From Wurfbainia villosa (taxonomy: Eukaryota > Streptophyta > Magnoliopsida > Zingiberales > Zingiberaceae): 64,000 nt of DNA. The stretch spans positions 42,838,658 to 42,902,657 of the forward strand of contig CM045990.1 in assembly GCA_025175895.1 (NCBI GenBank), read 5' to 3'. How positions within the stretch are numbered: position 1 is the stretch's first letter; the number at the start of each line of letters is the position of its first letter. Below, piece after piece: positions 33,178 to 45,232 of the stretch. Under the pieces are notes generated by a model. It was not told the DNA's origin, did no database searches, and worked only from the letters and a program-made list of their open reading frames with translations. Position numbers and translations under genes: made by a program.

Positions 33178-34816
33178 TGTTGGGATGTATACTGAAAGCC
33201 TAGCCTTTGTATGAACATCTTCATTTTGAAATAAGAATCACATGATCATTGTTTGCATTTATGCATATTGTCTGATACTTTACATTGTAGATAACATGGT
33301 GTGTTGTGTCGCACAGAAGATCATGTTATTAGTTCCTTGTAGAGTATAAGTAGAGACTCACAACCAAGATGGTTTTGGACAAACCATTGGCATGGTTGTA
33401 GTGTAATTTGGTATTGGTTTATCTTGACCATAGAATTACACTAGTATACTTTGTGTGTATTGAGCAGGACCAATTCAGAGGTGATTCAATTTATACTGAC
33501 TATATAATTGAATTAGACCTCAGATATTATGGTGTACATGCTCTTAATCCCGATATAATAACGGGCATATGTACTTAGTATTTATTTCTTTGATTTACCA
33601 ATGGGCGATATTTATGTGTTAAATCTATAGGCCTGGTAAGTTAGGAAATAATATTATTTACATGGTATGTCGTTGATTATAGGAGGAAACCGTGTCCTAT
33701 ATACTTGGATGATGATGATAAGGATGAGTGGTACTACTCATGGAGTTAGATATTAATTAATTAAATTGTCAGTAATTTAATTAATTAATGGACATTCGAT
33801 ATCTTAAACACGGGGAGATATTTTGTACAAATAATATGTGGAGCCTATATTTAATTATGGGGGTTGGTGAGGTAGATCAATGATGATCCTTTAGTGGAAT
33901 GGATCATCATTAATGGATCGGGTTATATGTGGTTCGGATCCATTGAGTGGCCAAGATTCAACTCCTCCTCATGGTCCCTATTGTAGCCTATTATAAATAC
34001 CTCATGAAGCCTAGATCTATAGATGAGGTGGAGAGGCTTGGGTGGCAAGAAGTTCGAGGGTTTGCTTCTTGAGGCCGGCAGCAAGGGAGTTGTGCTAGGG
34101 TTTGGTGTTTTCTTCTCCTAGGGTTGGCAGTAACTTGTGCGAGAGTTGGCTTTTGCTTCTCCTAAGGTCGACGCTCCTTCACCCTCTCCCTAAGGCTGGT
34201 GCCTCTTCCCCTCCCTCTCTTAGGGTCGGCGACAACAAATCTCTTCTCCTCTCCTAGGGCCGGCGGATACCAACCCTTGAAGCCTTGGTGGTCAGCACAA
34301 GCAAGGAGAAGAGGAGGCTTTGTGTTCGGCACAAGATAGGAGAAGAAGGGAGGGTTTTCTTCCCTTGTTCGGAGCGAGCAAGGAAGGGAAGATACGTGGT
34401 CTAGGAGGCTTCAATTCTTGGAAGATCATCGCCCACACGATGTCCAAGAAGAGGATAGGAATACAATAGAAGATCAAGAGGTAAAACAAGAGGTATAATC
34501 TTGTTTAATTTTGATTCTTATTCTTTTGTATTTTGTATGTTATTGATTGACATGGACCCCGATGATAAACACAAAAACCGGCGATCTGTTCATCATCTAT
34601 TCCGTGGCTAATCGAGGAAAAGGGTTAGGTTGCTTGAACAACGAGTTTGTTCAAGTGACCACTCAAATCAAATAGCACGATGATGAATCGGTTGCTTGGG
34701 TAATCCATCTCTATCTGGATTAGTTTTAATTAATAAAATTTTAATCCGGGGATGTGAACCAGGATTGCCATGCACAAGCGACTGAAGCGAAGAAGCGAAA
34801 CGCGACTTTCCCTTCA
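33178..34816 (+). repeat. Element D 3' LTR
   Basis: 1639 bp, shorter than the 5' LTR mainly by one deletion of about 65 bp near 33710, between GATGATG repeats. TATA box TATAAATA at 33992-33999; hairpin arms at 34632-34641 and 34647-34655. Confidence 0.9.
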
Positions 34817-35144
34817 GGGTTGAGCTCAAACGAGCCCTAGCGATGCAAACACCACTAATAACTCCTTCTCGACAACAAGTCGGAGGCGAAGAAACCTCGT
34901 ACAATGATTACACAAGTAATACAATGAATACAAGCAAATACAAATGAAATACACAAAACAACGTAAATAAAACTTTACAACTATTTCTTTAGATGCTTAC
35001 TTGTTTGATTTCTTGAACCGCACTTGAAGATCCTAATTTGCATCAACAAATCGCTCCAAATCACCCAAGAAATCGCTGAAAAAATCCTTCTCCATGAGCT
35101 CCTTTTAAAGCTGTAACTCGGATTGGATTTCACCTAGCAGTCGA

Positions 35145-35525
35145 CTGCCATAAGGCCCTAGTCGACTGCTAACAATATCATTGTCTCACAACGGACTTAA
35201 TCCACGTTAGTATTCAAGCCAACGGATACACTGGCAGTTGAATGTCATTACCCATCAGTCGACTACCAAGCCCATAACCGACTGACCAGTCGGCTACCGA
35301 GCGTTCTGTTCCCACAACCTTGACCAACAGTCGACTGCCCTCCATGGCAGTCGACTGCCCAAGCCATCAATCGACTATCTAATATTGGCAATCAACTACC
35401 AAGGCCATTTGCCACAGTCGAACGCTAGCCGACTCCCAGTAGTCGACTAGTCATAATCCCAGTCGACTGTCCATAGTCTATTCGGCTGCCAAGTGTCAAA
35501 ACACTTGACCAGTCGACTGATAACC
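35145..35525. repeat. Array of CAGTCGACTG palindromes in the H LTR
   Basis: About a dozen copies of AGTCGACTG or one- to two-base variants within 380 bases, irregularly spaced (7 to 40 bases). The full core CAGTCGACTG is a perfect palindrome. Position is in the promoter-to-leader part of the LTR on the minus strand. Confidence 0.8.
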
Positions 35526-35755
35526 TCAACCATGAGGTTTAACCCCAACTATTCTGCCCTCATACTTGCTAGACCACCCTTAGCCTAGACCTAAGCTTTC
35601 TAGCCACCTCCATCAGTCTCACGTCTATTGGATCCCTCCAAGTCATTCATGACTTGTTCATCCATACGCTAGCCTTCAGGTGCTTCCATCAGCTATTGTC
35701 TTGCTAACGTAGTCTTAACTGCCAAGGCACATTGGGCTTATATTGCTAAGACACA

Positions 35756-36015
35756 CTCTTGGACTTTATGCTGCCAACCATTGGACTTATGCTGCCAAGA
35801 CTCCACCCTTGTACATTACACTGCCAATATCAACCCTTGGACTTCCCTTACCAAACCATGTTGGACTTTCCATTTGCCAAGACTCAATCTTGGACTTTCC
35901 CTTTCCAAGACCCATGCTTGGACTTTCCATGCCAATCCATGTTGGACTTTCCAATTGCCAAAACTCAAGCTTGGACTTTCCCTTGCCAACCCATGTTGGA
36001 CTTCTCCATTATGGT
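35756..36015. repeat. TTGGACTTTCC / GCCAA tandem-like array in the H LTR
   Basis: About eight loosely repeated units of 25 to 35 bases, with TTGGACTT followed by GCCAA or CCAAG. They produce three overlapping open frames on the plus strand with repeated LDFP-like peptides, which are not genes. Confidence 0.75.
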
Positions 36016-36144
36016 CAACCTCAAGTCAACCATCTAGTCAACCCATTGTCAAACAACGATCAACTCCTTTGTCAAACATCAATGTCAAACATCAAAATAC
36101 TACTCGAGTCTGGTAAATCGTGACCTGAGCCGATTGCACCAATA

Positions 36145-36280
36145 TACCACTCCCCCTTAACTGAACTTCCCCTTAAGGGTACCACCTCTTTAATTCTTGG
36201 TGACAGGGTAATAGTATTTTTGAATTAAGTTTGAATTAGATTTTTCCTCTCCCCCTTTGACATATATCAAAAAGTAATAT
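36145..36280 (-). other. 3'-UTR fragment of an H-like element
   Basis: The minus strand shows a purine tract (TTAAGGGGGAGTGG) directly against the LTR end. A second one lies further right, next to a CATATATCAAAA word matching the A 3' region near 4240-4256. It is therefore the pol-side interior of a SIRE-like element, cut by the start of element E at 36281. Confidence 0.65.
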
Positions 36281-38211
36281 TGTTGGGTTACGGTCGATGG
36301 TAGATGTGTTTTTGTCATTTCACAAACGAACACAGTGGAAGAAAAACACAATAATTTCCTAAATTATTACAACACTCACACCCACTCATATAGGATTACA
36401 ACACGTGCGGACATATCCGGCAAAAATTTTTTTTACATACAACAAGGATATAATAAATTTTACTCTATGTATACCTTTCGGATGATGGCGAGCCGAAGGG
36501 CATCAATCGGACGACGCTTACGGAGCTTCGTCTCTACTCATATCCACGCTGAATCTTTAGAGGGATGACTTCTCAAAGCCATGAGTTTGACCTTCTCTTC
36601 TCTACTAGACGAAGCAAGAAGGTCGGGTGATCGGAGAGCAATCACCGACTCATTTTTCGACACAAACGAGTACTCGAACAACCTTTGCAAGATTGTCGAT
36701 TCGTGTCGGAATTAGCCGCTGCTTTTGAAGCTTCAATAAGCGACAATAACAACCCTAAAACCTAGAGTGGTCGATCACTAAAGAGTTGGAAACAACTCTT
36801 GTTTCCTTGATGGTCGGCAAAACACCAAACCCTAATTCTCCTAGGTTCGATTCATTAGGTTTAGCCTTTATAACCCTTTATATAGACACTAATCCTAATG
36901 GGTTATAGGTTAGTGGATCAAATCTCTAAGCCAATAACCATTAAGGCTTAATCTCATCAATTAAACCCTAATTAGGTCCTTAACCAAAAGAGGACCCTTT
37001 TAATTAAAACCAAATGAGTTTGGTTTATAATTAAACCTTTTAAGGCCCAACCCATCTTCTTAAGATGTGCTCCTTTCGCATTTTTCGACTTGACAAATAT
37101 TTCCATATTTGTCATGTGTTTGGTCCAACCAAACTTGATCTCTCTCGATCTAGAGAATCCAATTCTCAAACTCGTTTTAAGTCTCTTTGAAGGATTCATA
37201 GTGTGTGTAACCTAATAGGTTCTCGGTTTATGTTGGTATTCCATAATTAACCATTAATTATAAAACAATTATGAGTGATACCTAGTAGTACATCATGATC
37301 CTCAATTAACCAAAAAATCAATAGTTGATCTCGAAACCATTTTCGAACCCTTCAATAGCTACAGTGAATCGTGCCTCGTTCCTTTCACTCATCTTATACC
37401 CACTTAGTTCAGGACATGGTCTATGTGTCATTCCCCACTAGGCTGACTACGTCACACCTAGCCCAAGTCTTGCTTCCTCGTCCAGTGGATTCTAATTACT
37501 TTGACATATATCCAAGAGTACCATACTCTTGACATGCAATGCTTTGACCAAAGACTTTGAGTAACAATCCTGATGAGTGACCATAGGGTATACATCTCCT
37601 TGCAAGGAGTGGTGAATCTTTTGTTGGCTTTTCAATCACCTTCGGACACTTCGACTTATACCTAATCATCCCATACCCACACCTCCGTAGAGATGTATCG
37701 ACTAAGATGTCAAAGTATAAGTCTCCATGACCAAGATGACTTGAATACCTCAAGTCGAAGGAAACTCACACTCGAGCTGCAGTAAGAGCTTCACTGGTAT
37801 ATTTTATATGCAGAGAACCATGTGAAATCTCACAGCAGGTCACTCCAATGAACAAGTTACCATAACTAGCATTCACGTTTAACTCTTGACATCTTAATGT
37901 CTCCAGCTAGTGAGAAACAACTGCTTCGATAAACCAAGGAGTATTACCCGTGCTAGTCTCCCAGAATCGATGATGTCCAAACTCATCAATTCATCGACTA
38001 GGGATTATTTCAATACATTCATAATTACACATATAGAAATACTCACTAGTTGTGATCAAATCACAAGTTCTTTCATGCTATGAATTGTATCGCGGACATT
38101 CAGTAAATGAGTTTAAGATCTAATCAAACATATATGACATGTGCACTCAAATATTGAGTATTTATTTATCAAATAAATAGTACAACCATAAGGAGATTAC
38201 CTTAGGACACT
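36281..38211 (-). repeat. Element E 3' LTR, main segment
   Basis: 1931 bp, starting TGTTGGGTTACGG, homologous to the partial 5' LTR at 63674 and more distantly to the F LTRs. The last five bases, ACACT (38207-38211), are the left target duplication of G. The left flank of E is AATAT. Confidence 0.88.
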
Positions 38212-41200
38212 TAACACGCCCCGAGAGTATGCCGTGCCGAAAACAAAACGGACGGCATCTCCCCTATACGTGGCAACATATCTGGTTAATACAAGGCCCG
38301 TAGGACCACAACAACAACATAATAGGCAAACATGAATATACTAAACACAGCGGAAACATACTGACAGATAAACAAAATACAAAGACCCAACTGTGCACTC
38401 CGGAGTAACTTTGACACAACAAGAATCATAACAGAAATCACATCAAAGACCAAATACATACAACACATCCGTATAACATAAATACGGAAACAATACAGGA
38501 GGAAATCCCAAAATAATAATCCAACAGAATATAACAATACGAAATACATATCCATCCATTCGGTGTGAGATAGGATCAGCTGGCGGAGCTCCGAACGTCC
38601 AAGGAAATCTTCTACTTGTTACCTAGGCGACGGAAACCCAGGGTCTGGGGTGGTGAGTATAAACTCAGGGGTAATATATAGAAAGTGCATGAACAACATA
38701 TAGGGATATAGAGATCTACAAGTATACATGTGAACATCTACAGGTATACAAAATATGTCCAATAGCCATACAGTCCTATCCAAATCTAATAACAAGTAAC
38801 CACAGTATAGTCATACTCAATGTATATACTAAACTGATCAACTGAACATGAAGTAATGTACCAATGTACCTGACGAACTGCAACACCATAAGATATATCA
38901 TCCTGAATAGGTATACAATAACATAACCCATATAACGTATAATGTCAATCTCATATTTGACCAACACTCAGACATATGAACAATATATAATCACATGTAA
39001 TAACATCCCGATCTATACCACACTATGACATGACGCTAATCAAATGCATACAACAGTCTGGACCAACATATATATCATGCTCAAGACACAACAGTATATA
39101 ATATGCAAATGACATGTATCATGATATACAAGCATATGCAACAATCATAGCTGAATCAAATGCAGCATCTCACAGGCATATGTAAAACATATATCAAATA
39201 CATGCATACATATATATCATCAATGCATATGTATGGTCATTGTCTGCGGACGCATCCAACCACGACCCCAGAGTGCCCAGGGTAGCACGACAAGACAACT
39301 ATCCCGACTCCAGCCGCCACCACTCTCGAGTGACCGAGTTGGGTAGTATGACTGAGTAGCATATAAGCGTAAAGAGCTAACTACTCCTAAGGGTCCCTAC
39401 TGCTAGCCACGCCGTCCCTACCCATGAGTAGACAAGCGCTGCACACATGACAATTGCACATCACGCAACCACTATCTATAGCGGGCGAGTGCGCTAACTA
39501 CCACTCTGCACAGTGGCCAAGTGCGTATCTCCAGCTACCACCGTCTATAGTGGCCAAGCGCGGCACATCAAATGCTCTGCCCTCAACCCTGCTACCACTA
39601 CCCCGAGTGGCCGGGGAGGCAGGATGACTGACGACCCATCTCAACCACAAGGGAGACCCCAGTCGACAGCATGCATGCAATGTAATGATGCATAGCTCTA
39701 TATACGTATCCTCGCAACACTCCCTATCCCATGGGGAGTCCTGGTCAACCAAAAGTCAACTATGCAAGGACTACTAATCCACAAAACACTCTCTCTACCA
39801 CACAAAGAGTCATACATAGCTGACAGTCAACCACGCTAAGACCTCCAATCCGTAGCAAAATACTATCAATTGTCCATATAACCACACACAGGCACATAAT
39901 CCATAATGGATATACCATCACGCTAAGACCTCTAGTCCATGGCCACATACTGACAACCACACACTTATCTATGCACAAACAACTAGATCCACCATAGATG
40001 CACAACTAATAAGTATACGATACAACAATCGACTCCATAATCTGATCCATCACCTAACCTTAGTGATGTAACACAGTAACCCAATCTGAGATCACAAAGA
40101 TAACCCTAACCACCTGTACTTACTGAATATCCATCATCTAACACATAATAGGGTTTATAGTTCCTATCCGTGCTAGATAATCAATGAAGTAACGACAATA
40201 TATCTCAAAGGTCAAGGCAGTACAAGCATATGATTAAATAAGAGTGGATCTAAGATCAAAGTAATAACATAAGTCCAAATTCATGCACTAGATTCAGATC
40301 AAACTACCTGACCAGGGTAGATATTACCCACCTGATACGAATCCCGTAATAATGATCCTCAAGCCCAGAGACCTGCCTTGAATCCCAAACCTGCACATAA
40401 TAGCAAACTATGATTAAGTACAAGTATCCAACAAATATACGAACTAGAGACTACATCGTTTCTATATTCACATCCTTTCCTCGTCTACTAGTTAGAAACT
40501 CGAGCATCCCAGTCTAATACATCCTAACCCAACTCATAATAGATCACGACATCCACAGGATCAATTAAGGTAAATAGATCTAAATAACACTCATAATCGA
40601 TCACGAACTACCCTTGAAGACAATCGGCCGAAGACCATCACGACAATAACAGATCATCGGAAGAATCCAATTTGCCTCCTCCTTCCTCCCACGGCCGACA
40701 CAATACATAGATAAATCGACATCACAATCAACAAAACCCACAAACTCCAACAGTGAAAGATTTCACCTTCCAATGCAATCCACAGCCCAACCATTATAAA
40801 CTCCCCAACCAACAGTTAAGGAAATCAACTAGATCAACAATGAACTAATTAAATAACACGCTGTTTCAAAACCGTATCAACAACTTCCTCACCTCGTCTC
40901 CACCACTCATTACTGCACAACCATCCAAAAACATATATACAGAACATCAACCTTTACACAACCAAAGTCATCTACCTCACAATTCCAACTCGAAACCAGA
41001 TTTTGTCCTAACCATCACCCAGATCAATATAGCCACAACAACACAACAATTAGTAGATGACATAATAGATTGAATCAACCTTACTAATCGGATCTCCTCC
41101 CACACACAACTGACACATCAACACATAGATACATCGACATCCAATAGAGACACTACGAATTCACAACGATACTCAGAACACACAGCAGGTAATGGAAAAA

Positions 41201-41784
41201 AATAGGTCGAAACTCACCAACACCTTGAATCCACCGACCTTGCTCCTTCCCCAATCCCCTGTTCGCCGACGACCATCAAGCTCCACAAACTTCCCAAACA
41301 CAGATTGAAGCTCAATAGATGAATCCACAGCTAAATCTCACTCTCATCTCAAAGGAGAAGGAAAATGACCCCTTACCCAGCTCTGACGACGATTGACGGT
41401 GAGATCCCTCCTCTCAGCAGTTCACTACAACGACAGTCCTAGCTCCCCAACCAATCTCCACTCGATTCCTGCTGCTCAGCGCCTCACCCACCGACGGCTC
41501 GCGGAGGGACAGAGGAGATGGAACCGAAGTCGCGAGAGAGGGGAGGAAGAAATTGCGTGATCGGAGAATGAGGAAGAAATCGCAGATCAGGTTCGGGATT
41601 TAAAAGTCGTTCGGGAATTGGTTAAACCGGCTCAAGCCAACTGGCCCAAGCCCATTTCCAGCCCAACAAAGCCAACCCAATGGACTCAGCCCAACTAGCT
41701 AATCAAACCCAATTAATCCACTAATTAAACCCAATTAATTAAAGGGGTTAATCCATATAATAATTTTTTTTTCCGTATACTACA
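38212..41784 (-). repeat. Element G 3' LTR
   Basis: 3573 bp, ending GTATACTACA; the first G-specific word is CGCCCC, where the other LTR has TGCCCC. It contains a series of short CCACT...AGTGG hairpins at 39319-39610. Frames such as 38286-38555 and 39498-39752 recur in the other LTR and are not genes. Confidence 0.88.
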
Positions 41785-41796
41785 TTCTCCCCCACC
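41785..41796 (-). other. Element G polypurine tract
   Basis: The minus strand reads GGTGGGGGAGAA against the LTR, after an AAATTTTTATT stretch, the usual end of a gypsy interior. Confidence 0.8.
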
Positions 41797-41899
41797 AATA
41801 AAAATTTGGTCTCCAAATTTCTGACTTATGTACGAGTACGAGATGTCACAATAACCATCTCAAGTATTTGGAGAAAAGTCATACACCTCAAGTGACTAA

Positions 41900-43150
41900 G
41901 TGAGGTACTGAGCCACTAAAATCTATAATAGATACTCTCAATAGACCTTTTAAAGTCTGAATACCACCTTTTTATGGACCATCTACCAAAAAGATAGATA
42001 ATCGTACCAAAGTGGAGCTCTATATCCGTGACCTGTTGGAGACTTCGCCAGAATTGTAAGGTGAATCATGAATCACTATCAGGAATGATACTCAAGGATC
42101 CTCCATAGATATAATTCCGTCAAGCGATCCAACGAAATCCACCTTACGGCTTGGAAGAAAATGAGCGGACTTGACTAATCGATCATCGATTACCCAAATC
42201 CTATCAAGTCCTTTTCGAATTCTAGATAATCTCCCAACGTTGTCCATCGTACTAGGCTACCACTTCTATCTCGGTACATAACCCTACTGGTCACTAATAT
42301 TCCACCTTTATGTGTTGGCACACCCAACATCCAGCTACGAAATCAACCATGTCCAACATGTATCGTTCCACCAACAAGGATGTTTCAACACCCTATTTTC
42401 TTCGGAGACGGAGAATTCCTTTCTCACAAGAGAAATCAATCTACTCTCCAAAATCCACTCTACCACACATACTGGGAGACTATAATGACCAACTCGCTAG
42501 TTGCATCTATCCATGTTTTAGCAACTCTATAATAGTTATCGGGTAACTAACCAAAACTCTATGAGCACTTTCGCTCCATACATTTACAATCAAGATAATA
42601 ACTACTAAGCTCCACGTCATAAATATGACGTTCCTCAACTGACATAGGCATAAGACACATCTCATACAACTGCATCGGAATCGCTCTAATCCCTGAAATG
42701 TTGCATCTATGTGCAGTACCCTTCCATCCCCAATGGAAGGACTAACTACACTGATGCAAAAGTCAGTCACTGTCTAGGCCCTGAAACCTAGCTTCCACAA
42801 CTTCTGACCAAGTCATTTCCATCACCTACTTGGTCCAACAAATCAGTGGTATAGTAATGCTAGTAGCATCCTATCAACTTCTACGGTATCATCCAGATCA
42901 ATCCAGAGAAATCATAACTTCCCTTAAGATTGTAAATATATCCAAAAGTATTGTCTAAAAAGACAATCACCAACTGATCCAATCGCTTCCGAAATACTCG
43001 ATTACTCCAATTCCCACAGTGTTTAGCAACACTGATACCAATAAAAATATCTCTCGGTATGAGGTCTCCAATATCGGAACTATTCCCGAAATCACCACCC
43101 AATCGCATATTCCACTTGCCCATGCAGTGGCAAGCCCAGGAGTTCATCCG
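41900..43150 (-). pseudogene. Element G pol remnant: RT and integrase pieces
   Basis: On the minus strand, FRKRLDQLVIVFLDN (about 43000) matches the gypsy RT segment before the YIDD box, with the catalytic Asp pair altered. VDFVAGCWVCQHIKVEY (about 42310-42365) matches the CxxC part of the integrase zinc finger. LVKSAHFLPSR (about 42150-42185) and FTLQFWRSLQQ (about 42040) match the integrase core. All are in different frames with stops between. The order RT then integrase is that of Ty3/gypsy. No chromodomain was found, and distances between motifs are too short, so parts are deleted. Confidence 0.72.
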
Positions 43151-44300
43151 AAACTACATCTGAATACTTTCGTATTATATGCATGTCCGAGAGACATAGT
43201 ATACAAACATTCCAACAATCTAACTATCCGTAAGGATATGTTTATAGTGAAGGTATGTCTATCAAAGTCTCAGGGCATCCCTTGACTTCGTGATCGTTGG
43301 TCAACATCTCACCTGACAGTAGAGATACCACCAACCCACAAGTCGATAGGACCCCTTCTAATCCTATATAAGAACATTCTAGGCAAAGATACCTGTAAAC
43401 TACCAGTATCTATAGATATATCAGCAAATAGGATAATCTAAAGTAATACCCCGAATGACCACTTCATCGGTCTTCTATACCTCTTCCCGAGTAACCATGT
43501 AAACTCGTCCAACTTCTGCTCTTGGCGACTGAGCTCATGCAGATGCAAAAGACTACCATGGAGGAACTGAAGTCAACTGCTGAGACTGAGATACCAACTG
43601 AAACAACTGCAATGGAGATGGTAAACACTGCTGTACGGGTAAAGAGTACACCACCGGCTAAAAAATACTAAATCGTAGCATGCTCCAACTCTGCAAAAAG
43701 TATAGCTATGCCTGGGGAGGTAATAGTTGTTATCGTCTGGATGTCTAAGTCTTCTGAGATATCTTCTGCCAATACTGCTGAGTAATTTGCTTCTCTCGGA
43801 TGGAAGTATCAAAGAGCTCTAACTATATCTGAGGTAGTAAATCGTTGATGATGTGATAACCCAATCTTCTGCGATGTTCTTAGCTTTCGAGTTTATGGAT
43901 CATCCTCTCGAAAGCGTCATCCATAGTCTTCAACTGAGTCTTCAAAGTACATACTCTCCTTGTAGATACTGGCTACTTATAGTAGAAACGGATAAAATGA
44001 TCCATCAGATAATCTGACTCCGTGTCTCGTCTAGACCCGCACTACACGCACATAATCTCCCTTTGAAGTCTTTCCTCTGATTTCACTGATAAACATGAGA
44101 AGATGTTGTCGATCTGTAGTTGATCTTCTATGGTCGGAAAACTCTCCAATAGTCGCTCGTGACTCATGACTCCAATCTTGTTCCTTTTATCCAACATACA
44201 GATACTTCTGATTGCAATAATTTGACTTGCAATATCTGCTTATCAAATCTCCAACTCTTAAAACACTAGCTACAGAGTCACTTCTATACACATGACTCGG
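43151..44300 (-). other. Element G interior without recognisable domain
   Basis: Lies between the gag and RT remnants. No frame over 90 codons, and no protease active-site motif seen. Probably decayed gag C-terminus, protease and RT N-terminus. Confidence 0.5.
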
Positions 44301-44399
44301 TCTAATGACTTTCGATAGAATCTGATAGAAAATCCAACATCCTGGTCAAGATGTCAGCCAATAAACCATGGGTGACTTAAGACATGTCAATCACCTTCT

Positions 44400-44700
44400 T
44401 GAGCTATTAGGTGGTCGTAACCCTCGCAAGTCTAACGACTCTGTATGGTACCTCTGTTAACAAACGATCACCCAACTTAAAGCTCAAGAATTCCCTGACG
44501 ATGAGTCAAAGAAGATGACATGGGGAAATACTCTCTCACAACATCACTGAACTGTGACCAAGTGATACATTATTTCCCGAAGGTTATTTTGTTATCTTCC
44601 ACCAAGTATCGGCTTGATCTCGATAATGGTATGCAACCAACTCCACTATCTTCATATAACACGAGTTAAGTACTCAAAAGTACTTTCAAAGTTATACAAC
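44400..44700 (-). pseudogene. Element G gag remnant
   Basis: The minus strand reads VAYHYRDQADTWWKITK, then TWSQF-like and VREYFP words, then in another frame REFLSFKLGDR. This is the pattern of the gypsy Gag shell domain (WW..., F...YFP, EF..L.QG). Frameshifted and interrupted by stops. Confidence 0.6.
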
Positions 44701-45211
44701 CTAGAATGACCAACCCAGGGATCAAAATCCCTATGAATATCATCCACTCTTCTACTATCTACATCAGCAATAGTATACTCGCTTAGTCCATTACCCCTCA
44801 GGTAATGATCTGCCAAGCATAATTAGTGAAAATCCCTAAGATTTTAATCTTTGATCTCCACGAGAAATGTGACAGCCTAACCCCTACTTTCCGGCTCGGT
44901 ATCAATCAACTCTCAAAGGAAATTTACCTTTTCGATAGCAGGTACATGTCTAATAACCTCAACATATCGTTCCTGTGGTCAACTCAAACAACGGTTACGA
45001 ATACTAACCAACACCCTACAAGTCATCCCTGTTATAAGCAACTAAATGCATAACCAACAGAAGGATATGTAATAACAGTTAACATACCTTAAACCTTGCA
45101 GCTCGGAGATGTCCGCAACAGCCAGATCCTAGAACTCACAAAACCAAAATCGAGTAAAGCAAAACTCGATGTCCGAACGAAATAAAATCCAAAAATGGAC
45201 TTCACAACCTA

Positions 45212-45226
45212 GGGCTCTGATAAAAA
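45212..45226 (-). other. Element G primer binding site, degenerate
   Basis: The minus strand reads TTTTTATCAGAGCCC. The last ten bases fit the Met-tRNA complement and the first part is mutated. It is six bases inside the 5' LTR. Confidence 0.6.
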
Positions 45227-45232
45227 TAAAAT

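Larger units (their letters stand above)
26482..34816 (+). mobile_element. Element D: full-length copia element nested in the H LTR
   Basis: LTRs 26482-28179 (1698 bp) and 33178-34816 (1639 bp), primer site 28182-28194, gag from 29229, pol to about 33150, polypurine tract 33167-33177. The 5' LTR starts TATTGGG where the 3' LTR has TGTTGGG; both end CCCTTCA. Target duplication GGGTC/GGGTT matches at four of five bases. It is of the same group as B and C. Coding frames are longer than in C but carry many stops. Confidence 0.92.
14441..36144 (-). mobile_element. Element H: SIRE-like copia remnant, split by C and D
   Basis: Pieces in minus-strand order: 5' LTR (36144-34822 plus 26481-26279), leader with primer sites (26278-26166), gag (17028 down to 15359), and downstream non-coding DNA to about 14441. 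Element D lies in the LTR and element C lies a few bases before the gag ATG. No protease, integrase or RT was seen on the left, so the pol half is deleted or replaced by 13173-14440. The left limit is approximate. It is grouped with A by gag ending in YWVPK plus a short tail, by the CATCTCAC/GTGAGATG inverted repeat, and by LTR ends (TGT..GG to CCAATA). Confidence 0.7.
34822..36144 (-). repeat. Element H 5' LTR, second segment
   Basis: Continues from 26481 after element D. It carries an array of CAGTCGACTG palindromes and an array of TTGGACTTTCC/GCCAA units. The end at CCAATA (36144) is placed by comparison with the A LTR end CCAACA. To its right lies a polypurine tract rather than a flanking host site. 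Confidence 0.68.

Noticed and set aside
35743..36123. Three overlapping frames of 92 to 126 codons
   Set aside because: They come from the TTGGACTTTCC repeats of the H LTR in three frames; no family resemblance.
38286..38555. Hydrophobic 89-residue frame that looks like a membrane protein
   Set aside because: Lies in the G LTR, recurs truncated in the other LTR (45307-45489), and comes from AT-rich sequence read on the T-rich strand.
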